From Bifidobacterium vansinderenii (lineage in GTDB: Bacteria > Actinomycetota > Actinomycetes > Actinomycetales > Bifidobacteriaceae), in the NCBI RefSeq assembly GCF_002234915.1, contig NZ_NEWD01000021.1, positions 29,528 through 93,527 of the forward strand: a stretch of 64,000 bases of DNA, given 5' to 3'. The position numbers and the translations under genes are program-made. Under the pieces are notes generated by a model. That model had not been told where the DNA came from, did no database searches, and worked only from the letters and a program-made list of their open reading frames with translations. Shown here one piece after another: positions 9,003 to 16,175 of the stretch (position 1 is the first letter of the stretch; each line of letters starts with the position of its first letter).

Positions 9003-10553
9003 CTACTCGAAGATGGTCTCGTCGTGATCGTCGGCGGGATGCGGCGTGTAGGTGATCTCGAACTCGTCGTCCGCCGGGGCCTGTGTGGTGTTCACGGACT
9101 CCTCGTTGGACTTGTGGAAGCTCACCGTGCCGTAGGCGGGTACGGTCACCGTCTGCCAGCGGGCGCCGTTGCCGTTCACCGTCACCGCGGCCTCGATGTC
9201 GGCGCCGGTCGGGTTGTACAGGAAGCCGGCCAGATCACCGTTCGGCGCGAGGAACGCGACCGATCCGAGTCCGCCGTGGCGTCCGTCGGGCGTGTGATTG
9301 GTGGAGGCCACGCGGCGGGAGCCCACGGCCACGTCCTGACCGTAGTTGCGCAGCATGAAATACTCGAGGTTGCGCTTCACCTTGCCGGTGCCCGAATCGA
9401 TGGTGATCACGCCGCGGCGACCGGAGGTACCGGCCCACGACGGGAAGCCCTGCTCGTCGAGCGCCATGTTCCACAGGTTGATCAGCCCCACGCCGTTGCG
9501 CACGAGCCAGGTGCCGATCTCGCCGAACATCACGTGCGACGCCTCGGCCACGGTCTCGTCGAGCATGCAGCGGCGCTCGGTCATGGCGGCCTTCCACTGC
9601 GGGAACTGACGGGTGCCGTTGTGCACCCAGTGCGGCAGTCCGGAGTAGGTGTGGAACGCGGCACCGGCGAACGCCTGCGCCTGCGCGGGGGTCATGTATT
9701 CGCTGGCCGGGCGCTGCCAGAAGCGCAGCGAGTCGTCGCCGAAGTAGATCTCCACGTCGGGGTAGGTCTTGTCGAGCGCCGGGCGCAGGTAGTTCACGCC
9801 CCACGCGGTGAGTTCCTCGGGCGTCCAGACGGTGATCGGCCACGGGCAGCCGTTGCTCGGCTCGTTCTGCATGGTCACGGACGTGATCGGGATGCCATAG
9901 GACTCGTAGGCGGCGATGAACTTGACGAAGTACTGCGCGTACACGTAGTCGATGGTGTCCTGATAGCGGTAGCCGTTGCCCACGTATTCGCCGAGACGCA
10001 GACGTCCGGCGCCATCGAGACGGCCGCTGGTCTTCATCCACGCGGGCGCGCTCCACGGGGAGGCCATGACCTTGACGGCCGGGTTGATCGAGAGGATCTC
10101 CTGCAGCACGGGCACCACGTTCTTCAGATCCTTGGTGGCGTTCGGCGCGCCGGGCTCGCCCTCGCCGATGGAGAAGTAGTCGAGCGCGGCGTCTGCCGCC
10201 ACGCCCTCGGGCAGATCGTCGTAGGAGTAGTAGGCCTGGCTGGAGAAGTCGCAGGCGCCGATGGAGATGCGCACGGAGGAGAAGCCGCCCTGCTCGGGGT
10301 CGAACATCTCGGTGAGGATGGCGTGGCGCTGCTCGGGGCTCATGGACTGCATGAACAGCGAGGCGCTGGAGTCGGTGATGGCCGCGCCGGCGCCCTCCCA
10401 CAGCTGGTATTGACGGGTGGGGTCGATCACGATCCTGACGGCGTCCGCGGCGGCGTCGTTGCCCTGCACTTCCGGGGTGGGGATCGGCGCGCGACGGTCG
10501 GCGAGATCGCCGCTGGTGCGCGTCCAGTATTCCGTGCGGTAGCTGGTCATCAT
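9003..10553 (-). CDS. Glycoside hydrolase family 30 enzyme, copy 2
   Basis: Paralogue of the enzyme at 7249-8838, 516 residues, cytoplasmic. Acid/base Glu231 lies in SVTMQNEPSN and nucleophile Glu326 in AAMTERRCML. SPWSAPAWMK, the WNMALDEQG loop and the C-terminal beta-sandwich are retained, and both end with a PADDEFE segment. The start has two consecutive ATGs (10553 and 10550); GGAG lies only 2 bases from the first and 5 from the second, so the true protein may begin at the second Met. It is divergent from the sugar ABC importer, so the two transcription units share a control region. The paralogues differ in the loop after NEP (SNAPKW versus SNGCPW), suggesting different substrates or linkages. 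Confidence 0.9.
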   Translation of the reverse strand: MMTSYRTEYWTRTSGDLADRRAPIPTPEVQGNDAAADAVRIVIDPTRQYQLWEGAGAAITDSSASLFMQSMSPEQRHAILTEMFDPEQGGFSSVRISIGACDFSSQAYYSYDDLPEGVAADAALDYFSIGEGEPGAPNATKDLKNVVPVLQEILSINPAVKVMASPWSAPAWMKTSGRLDGAGRLRLGEYVGNGYRYQDTIDYVYAQYFVKFIAAYESYGIPITSVTMQNEPSNGCPWPITVWTPEELTAWGVNYLRPALDKTYPDVEIYFGDDSLRFWQRPASEYMTPAQAQAFAGAAFHTYSGLPHWVHNGTRQFPQWKAAMTERRCMLDETVAEASHVMFGEIGTWLVRNGVGLINLWNMALDEQGFPSWAGTSGRRGVITIDSGTGKVKRNLEYFMLRNYGQDVAVGSRRVASTNHTPDGRHGGLGSVAFLAPNGDLAGFLYNPTGADIEAAVTVNGNGARWQTVTVPAYGTVSFHKSNEESVNTTQAPADDEFEITYTPHPADDHDETIFE

Positions 10554-10559
10554 TGCTCC

Positions 10560-10835
10560 TTCTGCTTCCGATATATCAGGTGAGTGAGTTCATCATTGAA
10601 CGATCTGCATTGATAAACTTACAATCAAATATAATCACGAATGAACATGCTTGAGATTGATCATTCGGCGTGTCGTGATCGAAAATGCACCCCCTGATGC
10701 CGTATGATCCTTAGAAAACAGTGGAGTTTTTCTCGATCATAACCGTGATCAAAACATGATGATCATGAAAATAATGGAGACAAATTTTGGCAACATTCCG
10801 AAGTGATCACAAATGAGCGTGTATGATCGAAGACA
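10560..10835. promoter_or_regulatory. A+T-rich divergent control region, GH30 / sugar ABC importer
   Basis: The 385-bp gap has no gene. It contains repeated boxes: GTGATCGAAAATGC (~10675), GTGATCAAAACATG (~10745), GTGATCACAAATGA (~10803) and ATGATCGAAGACAA (~10823). They match the boxes upstream of the first GH30 gene. The shared form RTGATCRMAAR is inferred by eye. Confidence 0.5.
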
Positions 10836-10938
10836 ACAGATAACGAAAGACCCGACGGACGAACCGGCAGGCTGGTTCGGATGGGTTGACGGGACTCTGG
10901 AAACGGCAATGCAGCCGAAGTAAACGAAAGGAAGAACA

Positions 10939-12291
10939 ATGAAGTTGAATCGCGTATTCAAGGCTGTCGCGGTAGCTTCTGTCCTGGGTCTGGCTCTGAC
11001 CGGATGCGGTGGCGGTGGCGACTCCGCAGCCTCCAGCGGCTCTGACTCCTTCGATAAGAACGCCAAGACCGAGATCACCTTCGCCGGTTGGTCCCTGAGC
11101 TCCACCCCGGAGTTCCAGACCCTCGCCGACGCCTTCATGGCCAAGTACCCGAACGTCAAGGTGAACGTCAAGGAATACTCCGCCGACGATTACGACAAGC
11201 AGCTGACCGCCGATATCTCCTCCGGCTCCCAGCCCGACGTCTTCCCGATCAAGAACCTGCAGAAGTACTACACGTACTCCCAGTCCGGCGGTCTGGCCGA
11301 TCTCGCCGACATCGCCAGCACCTACAAGTCCGACAAGAACATCGACATCTCCAACTACGAGCTGGACGGCAAGTACTACGCCATGCCGTACCGTCAGGAT
11401 TCCTGGGTCCTCTTCTACAACAAGGACATGATGGAGAAGGCCGGTGTGGCCACTCCGGACGGCACCTGGACGTGGGACGACTACACCAAGGCCGCCGAGG
11501 AACTCAAGGATAAGCTGCCCGCTGCCGGCTACGACGCCAACTCCGTCTACCCGATCTACCAGCACAACTGGCAGTCCGTGGTCCAGGCCTTCGCTCTGGC
11601 CCAGACCGGCTACAAGCCCGACACCAACTTCTTCAAGGCCAAGTTCGACTACATGAAGCCGTTCTACCAGCGCGCTCTGAAGTGGCAGGACGAGAAGCTG
11701 ACCATCGACTGGAACACCTCCAACACCACCTCCGTGCAGTACCAGGCTCAGTTCGGTACGCAGAAGGCCGCCATGATGCCGATGGGCACCTGGTACGCCG
11801 CCACGCTGGTGAAGCAGCAGAAGTCCGGTGACGCCGACCAGTTCACTTGGGGCATCGCTCCGATCCCGCAGAACCCGGATTCCAAGACCAAGTCCGACAA
11901 GCCGGTGACCTTCGGCGATCCGACCGGTCTGGCCGTCTCCTCCAAGGCCACCGGCCAGAAGCTGGCCGCCGCCAAGGAGTTCGTGAAGTTCTGCGCCGGT
12001 GAAGGCAGCGCCGAGGCCCTCGCCAAGATCGCCACCACCCCCGCCTACTTCTCCGATAACGTCGCCAAGACCTACTTCTCCGTGGATGGCATGGCCACCG
12101 ACGACCTGACCAAGCAGGCCTGGCAGGAGCACGACACCAAGCCGGAGAACCCGGTTGGTGAGGGTTCCGATACCATCATCTCCCTGCTCAAGGATGCTCA
12201 CTCCTCGATCATGACCGAGACTTCCAATGTGAACGACGCCCTCGCCAAGGCGACGCAGAACATCAAGGATCAGGGTCTGGTCACCGAGTGA
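10939..12291 (+). CDS. Sugar ABC transporter substrate-binding lipoprotein
   Basis: Family 1 extracellular solute-binding protein, 450 residues, that delivers an oligosaccharide to the permeases encoded downstream. The lipoprotein signal is clear: Lys/Arg start, hydrophobic core and lipobox LALTGC near residue 22, then a Gly/Ser linker. Further on are FAGWSLSSTPEFQTLADAF, SGSQPDVFPIKN, MPYRQDSWVLFYNKDMM and a C-terminal helical lobe. GGAAG lies just before the ATG. A terminator-like hairpin separates it from the permeases, a common arrangement that yields more binding protein than permease. No ATPase gene is present nearby, so a shared MsiK-type ATPase is inferred. The ligand is probably a substrate of the adjacent GH30 or GH59 enzymes. 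Confidence 0.93.
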   Translation: MKLNRVFKAVAVASVLGLALTGCGGGGDSAASSGSDSFDKNAKTEITFAGWSLSSTPEFQTLADAFMAKYPNVKVNVKEYSADDYDKQLTADISSGSQPDVFPIKNLQKYYTYSQSGGLADLADIASTYKSDKNIDISNYELDGKYYAMPYRQDSWVLFYNKDMMEKAGVATPDGTWTWDDYTKAAEELKDKLPAAGYDANSVYPIYQHNWQSVVQAFALAQTGYKPDTNFFKAKFDYMKPFYQRALKWQDEKLTIDWNTSNTTSVQYQAQFGTQKAAMMPMGTWYAATLVKQQKSGDADQFTWGIAPIPQNPDSKTKSDKPVTFGDPTGLAVSSKATGQKLAAAKEFVKFCAGEGSAEALAKIATTPAYFSDNVAKTYFSVDGMATDDLTKQAWQEHDTKPENPVGEGSDTIISLLKDAHSSIMTETSNVNDALAKATQNIKDQGLVTE

Positions 12292-12299
12292 TGACACTC

Positions 12300-12417
12300 T
12301 TGGTCCCCGCCTAATGGCGGGGACCAACCCCACAACCTAACCTCTCTTCATATCTCTCCTAATTTCCTCTTTCCTCACAGGCACGGTCCTGGCTCATAAC
12401 CCGGGCCGTGCCTTTTT
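12300..12417 (+). terminator. Two hairpins after the binding-protein gene
   Basis: TTGGTCCCCGCC/GGCGGGGACCAA (12300-12327) has no T-run. GGCACGG/CCGTGCC (12380-12412) is followed by TTTTT and is a good intrinsic terminator or attenuator ahead of the permease genes. Confidence 0.75.
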
Positions 12418-12504
12418 AATGCCATAAATCGATCGCGAACCGCACAAAGTATAGAAAAACGAACAACATTGACGATGCGGTTCAAGCGAAAGGAGTCAGC
12501 GGTC

Positions 12505-13464
12505 ATGTCCCACACGGCTGCACCGGCCGATTCGAAGACGGCCACTCGCGGGGGCGGGAACAAGCCCCAGCACAACAAGGGGAAGATGTCGAGCGCAGCT
12601 ATTGCGCGGCGTAACTTCCTGCACGGCGTGGCGTTCATCACGCCGAACTTCCTTGGATTCGTCTTCCTTATGCTCATCCCTGTCTGCGTGCTGTTCTACA
12701 TCGCGAATACACGCTGGAGCGCATTCGGAAGCCCGGTCTGGACCGGCATCACCAACTGGAAGCGTCTCCTTCATGACGATGTGTTCAAGGACGCCTTCTG
12801 GAACACCATCTACTACTCGGTCGTCCACATCCCGCTGACGCTGATCATCGCCTTCGGTCTGGCGGTGCTCCTCAACTCCAAGCTCAAGGGCCGCGCGTTC
12901 TTCCGTACGGTCGCCTTCTTCCCCTACATCACCTCGATCGTGGCCGTCGCCCAGGTGTGGAACATGCTGTTCGACGCCAAGACCGGTGTGATCAACCAGT
13001 TCCTCGGCATCTTCACCGACAACCTGCCTGGCTGGCTCGGATCCACTACGTGGGCAATGCCCGCCGTGATCATCGTGGCCACCTGGCGTGAGGCCGGCTA
13101 CTTCATGATCCTGCTGCTCGCCGGTCTGCAGACCATTCCGAGCGAACTCTACGAGGCAGCCGAACTCGACGGTGCCAACGCCTGGCAGCGCTTCTGGAAG
13201 GTCACCGTGCCCTGCATGCGACCGACCCTGTTCTTCGTGATGGTCACCCTGACCATCGGCTCCTTCAAGATCCTTGATCTGACCCTGGTCATGACCAACG
13301 GTGGACCTGGTACCAGCACCTTGGTGCTCGCACAATACGTCTACCGTGTGGCATTCGAACGTAGCGACTTCGGCTACGCCAGCACGGTCTCGATGGTGCT
13401 GTTCGCGCTCTGCATGATCATCACCCTGATTCAGTTCTGGTACAACAACGCTAAGGAGAAGTGA
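12505..13464 (+). CDS. Sugar ABC transporter permease (MalF type)
   Basis: Membrane subunit of 319 residues. After a ~45-residue hydrophilic N-terminus there are six predicted membrane segments, starting FITPNFLGFVFLMLIPVCVL. The cytoplasmic EAA loop EAAELDGANAWQRFWKVTVP contacts the ATPase. AAAGGAG nine bases before the ATG at 12505 selects that start over the in-frame ATG at 12475. It is followed after one base by the second permease, so the two are co-translated. Confidence 0.93.
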   Translation: MSHTAAPADSKTATRGGGNKPQHNKGKMSSAAIARRNFLHGVAFITPNFLGFVFLMLIPVCVLFYIANTRWSAFGSPVWTGITNWKRLLHDDVFKDAFWNTIYYSVVHIPLTLIIAFGLAVLLNSKLKGRAFFRTVAFFPYITSIVAVAQVWNMLFDAKTGVINQFLGIFTDNLPGWLGSTTWAMPAVIIVATWREAGYFMILLLAGLQTIPSELYEAAELDGANAWQRFWKVTVPCMRPTLFFVMVTLTIGSFKILDLTLVMTNGGPGTSTLVLAQYVYRVAFERSDFGYASTVSMVLFALCMIITLIQFWYNNAKEK

Positions 13465-13465
13465 G

Positions 13466-14359
13466 ATGACTGCACAGACTGCATACCCGAACGCGGTCAG
13501 CTCCGCCGACGTTCCCTTCAATAAGAAGCCCACATCGCCCGCCAAGATCATCGGCACCGTCATCGGCTATGTCGCCATGATCGCGTGCTCCCTGTTCGTC
13601 CTGCTGCCGTTCATCTGGATGACGCTCGCCTCCGTGAAGCCCAACAACGAGGTCTTCATGGTCCCGATGAAGTGGCTGCCGAGCGTGTGGCACTGGGAGA
13701 ACTACGTTAACATCTGGTCCGACTCCAACATGCTCACCTGGGTGGGCAACACGGTGTTCTTCGCCATCTGCGTGACGTTCCTGCAGGTGTTCACCGGTTC
13801 GTTCGCCGCCTACGGCTTCTCCAAGGTCAAGTTCCGCGGCCGCAACGTGCTGTTCCTGATCTACATCGCCACTTTGGCCGTCCCGTGGCAGGCCTACATG
13901 ATCCCGCAGTTCAAGATCCTGTCCGCCATCGGCCTGTCCGACACCCGCTGGTCCATCATCCTGCTCCAGGCATTCGGCGCGTTCGGTGTGTTCATGATGA
14001 AGCAGTTCTACGACACCATCCCCGAGGAGCTTTCCGAGGCCGCCCGACTCGATGGTCTGTCGGAGTTCGGCATCTACCGCAGGATCGTGCTGCCGCTGTC
14101 CGGCCCGTCGATCGCCGCACTGGGCATCATCACCTTCACGAACACGTGGAACGACTACATGGGCCCGTTGATCTACCTGCGTAGCCCGAACCTCTACACC
14201 ATCCAGCTTGGTCTGAAGACGTTCATCTCGCAGAACTCCGCGGATTACGCCATGATCATGACCGGCTCCGTGATGTCCGTGCTCCCGATCCTGGTGGTCT
14301 TCCTCATCGGTCAGAAGCAGTTCATCGAAGGCATCGCCACCTCGGGTATGAAGGGCTGA
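13466..14359 (+). CDS. Sugar ABC transporter permease (MalG type)
   Basis: Second membrane subunit, 297 residues with about six membrane segments, beginning VIGYVAMIACSLFVLLPFIW. The EAA loop reads EAARLDGLSEFGIYRRIVLP. Its ribosome site AAGGAG lies in the last codons of the first permease, so the two are translationally coupled. The gene's stop codon falls inside a long stem-loop (14357-14400). Together with the lipoprotein at 10939 it makes a complete importer apart from the ATPase. Confidence 0.93.
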   Translation: MTAQTAYPNAVSSADVPFNKKPTSPAKIIGTVIGYVAMIACSLFVLLPFIWMTLASVKPNNEVFMVPMKWLPSVWHWENYVNIWSDSNMLTWVGNTVFFAICVTFLQVFTGSFAAYGFSKVKFRGRNVLFLIYIATLAVPWQAYMIPQFKILSAIGLSDTRWSIILLQAFGAFGVFMMKQFYDTIPEELSEAARLDGLSEFGIYRRIVLPLSGPSIAALGIITFTNTWNDYMGPLIYLRSPNLYTIQLGLKTFISQNSADYAMIMTGSVMSVLPILVVFLIGQKQFIEGIATSGMKG

Positions 14360-14427
14360 CGGGCACAAAGACAGTCCGGTGGACTGTCGACTGCCCGTCA
14401 GGCGAAGGCCGCCCCGACGGGCGGCCG
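14357..14427 (+). terminator. Compound stem-loops at the end of the permease operon
   Basis: TGACGGGCA (14357-14365) pairs with TGCCCGTCA (14392-14400), enclosing GACAGTCC/GGACTGTC. GGCCGCCC/GGGCGGCC follows at about 14408-14427. There is no T-run, so it may stabilise the mRNA end rather than terminate. Confidence 0.5.
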
Positions 14428-15022
14428 AAGCCAGCCAAACGGTGGCCAAAAGCCACTCCCCACTTGCGGGAGCGCCCCAACCACCGCCCACCTTCAACCC
14501 CTTGCTTCCCCTTGGGCTGAGCCCGTCAAGCAAACACCAGAGGTGTTTGTAGGGCTCAGACGAGCCGACAGGCGAGGAGAAGAAACGTCGGACGCAGTCC
14601 GGCAACTCTTGCTGAGAAGCTGTCGACGAAGTCGACTGATGAGGTGGTCCGGCGTCAGCCGGAGAAAAAACTGAATCGCCTTCGGCGATACAAATTCCAT
14701 TCGCCACCTCATCCGTCCGGCTGTGCCGGACACCTTCCCCTCAAGGGGAAGGAAAACGTGCCAAGCAAATCTACCCACCCATCCAATCTCTTTTCCCTCC
14801 CACGAACAAAACGCGCAACCGTGTTTCTTCCTTCCTGTGGTTGCGCCGGCCGTTTTCGGAAGACCGCCTGCCAAATCGGCCTTTCGAAAACGGCCTCTTC
14901 CATATCTGGCCGCATATTCGGCCCGCCGCTACGCATCGCCTACCCGCATCCGACGTCCATCGTCCGCACCTATAAAACCGCACCCATCGTCCACCCGCCC
15001 ATTCCAACCGTGAAGGAGTACC
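14428..15022. other. Intergenic region with partial type A repeats
   Basis: No gene is supported. A partial type A element (14616-14646, second stem GTCGACGAAGTCGAC plus tail) and an inverted full copy (14705-14752) are present. The last ~270 bp carry no recognised signal except GAAGGAG ahead of the next start. Confidence 0.6.
14705..14752 (-). repeat. Two-hairpin dispersed repeat, type A
   Basis: Inverted copy: CACCTCATC tail, TCCGGC/GCCGGA second stem, then CTTCCCCTCAAGGGGAAG. Confidence 0.85.
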
Positions 15023-15922
15023 ATGACGGCCATGGCAGAAAACACTCCGCAGAAGCAGTCGTCCTCGTCCTCGAATTTCGCCGGCACGTTTCTCACCGTG
15101 GCGAATTCCATCTTCGTGATCCTCGCGCTCGGATGGTGCACGCTGGTGGGCATGCTGCCGCTACTGCTGGTGTCGGGATTCGTGCACGACGTCACCTACT
15201 ATCCGCTCTATCTGACCGCGCTCGCGTTGAGCGCACCGGGCATCGCCGCCCTGTTCGCCGTGTTCCGCGACCAGCCCACCCTGTTCTCCGGCAATTCCGC
15301 GCTGCGCGCCAAGGTGTGGCAGGACCACGCCGACGAGAAGGACTTCCCGCCGGACTGGATCGCCCAGCCGTACGTGGACCCGAACCACAACGCCGCCGTG
15401 ATCAAGCCGTATTTCCGCGCCTACGCCCGCGTGTTCAAGCGCTCGCTGGCCATGGGATTCACGTTCGCCGTGCTCGCGTTCTGCTTCCTGTACAACATGC
15501 AGATCTTCGCGCAGATGCCGTTCGGCGTGTATGTGACGCCGATGCTGGCCGTATGCCTGGTGTTCCTCGCGCAGGCGCTGCTCATCGCGCTCGTGCTCGT
15601 GGTGGAGTATCCGAAGGCGAAGTGGCTGGTCACGCTCAAGAACGCGGTGATGCTCTCGGTGCGCCGCTTCTACATGATCTTCGTGTCGGGCATCGTGCTG
15701 GGCGCGTTCGGATTCGCGCTGGTCACGTGGAGCCCGATCCTGTTCCTGCTGCTCGGCACCGGCGTGGTGGGCTACATGCTGTGGGCGTCCGCCCGCTGGC
15801 AGGCCGACAAGCTGTTCGTGCTCATGGCCAACGAAAGCAAGGACAAGCGCATCATCGACATGTACAGCGCGCAGAGCCGCGGCAACAACTTCTTCAACGC
15901 CCAGTCCGACTGGCAGCAGTGA
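15023..15922 (+). CDS. DUF624 (YesL-like) membrane protein
   Basis: Integral membrane protein of 299 residues with about five to six hydrophobic segments (TVANSIFVILALGWCTLVG, LYLTALALSAPGIAALFAVF, GFTFAVLAFCFLY and others). The arrangement fits DUF624/YesL proteins, which usually sit beside sugar ABC importers and glycosidases in Gram-positive bacteria; their biochemical role is not settled. GAAGGAG four bases before the ATG supports the start. It lies between the ABC permeases and the GH59 gene, consistent with an accessory role in uptake of the same glycan. Confidence 0.8.
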   Translation: MTAMAENTPQKQSSSSSNFAGTFLTVANSIFVILALGWCTLVGMLPLLLVSGFVHDVTYYPLYLTALALSAPGIAALFAVFRDQPTLFSGNSALRAKVWQDHADEKDFPPDWIAQPYVDPNHNAAVIKPYFRAYARVFKRSLAMGFTFAVLAFCFLYNMQIFAQMPFGVYVTPMLAVCLVFLAQALLIALVLVVEYPKAKWLVTLKNAVMLSVRRFYMIFVSGIVLGAFGFALVTWSPILFLLLGTGVVGYMLWASARWQADKLFVLMANESKDKRIIDMYSAQSRGNNFFNAQSDWQQ

Positions 15923-15933
15923 GCGGGGGAGAA

Positions 15934-16051
15934 CCCTCCCTCAGTCCGCCGTTGGCGGCCAGCTCCCTCCCGAGGAGGGAGCACAGGCTCAGCTCCTACG
16001 TGCTCCCTCCCCGGGAGGGAGCTGTCACGCGAATGCGTGACTGAGGGAGGG
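15934..16051. repeat. Pair of type B two-hairpin repeats in opposite orientation
   Basis: Inverted copy at 15934-15984 and direct copy at 16001-16051. The direct copy has CTCCCTCC/GGGAGGGAG, second stem GTCACGC/GCGTGAC with loop GAAT, and tail TGAGGGAGGG. Confidence 0.85.
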
Positions 16052-16175
16052 GCACGTAACCAGTCCCTCTCCCTCTACAATCCGTCACGTCCGTCTCCGT
16101 CGTCTTCATCTACGCAGTGTCAGCGGCGTTCGCTTGGCGCCGATCATCAGCCATCAACACAATCAGGGGGTAATC

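Noticed and set aside
9000..10583. Plus-strand frame of 527 codons over the second GH30 gene
   Set aside because: It is antisense to a gene with intact GH30 catalytic motifs and has low-complexity Gly/Val/Arg/His-rich sequence.
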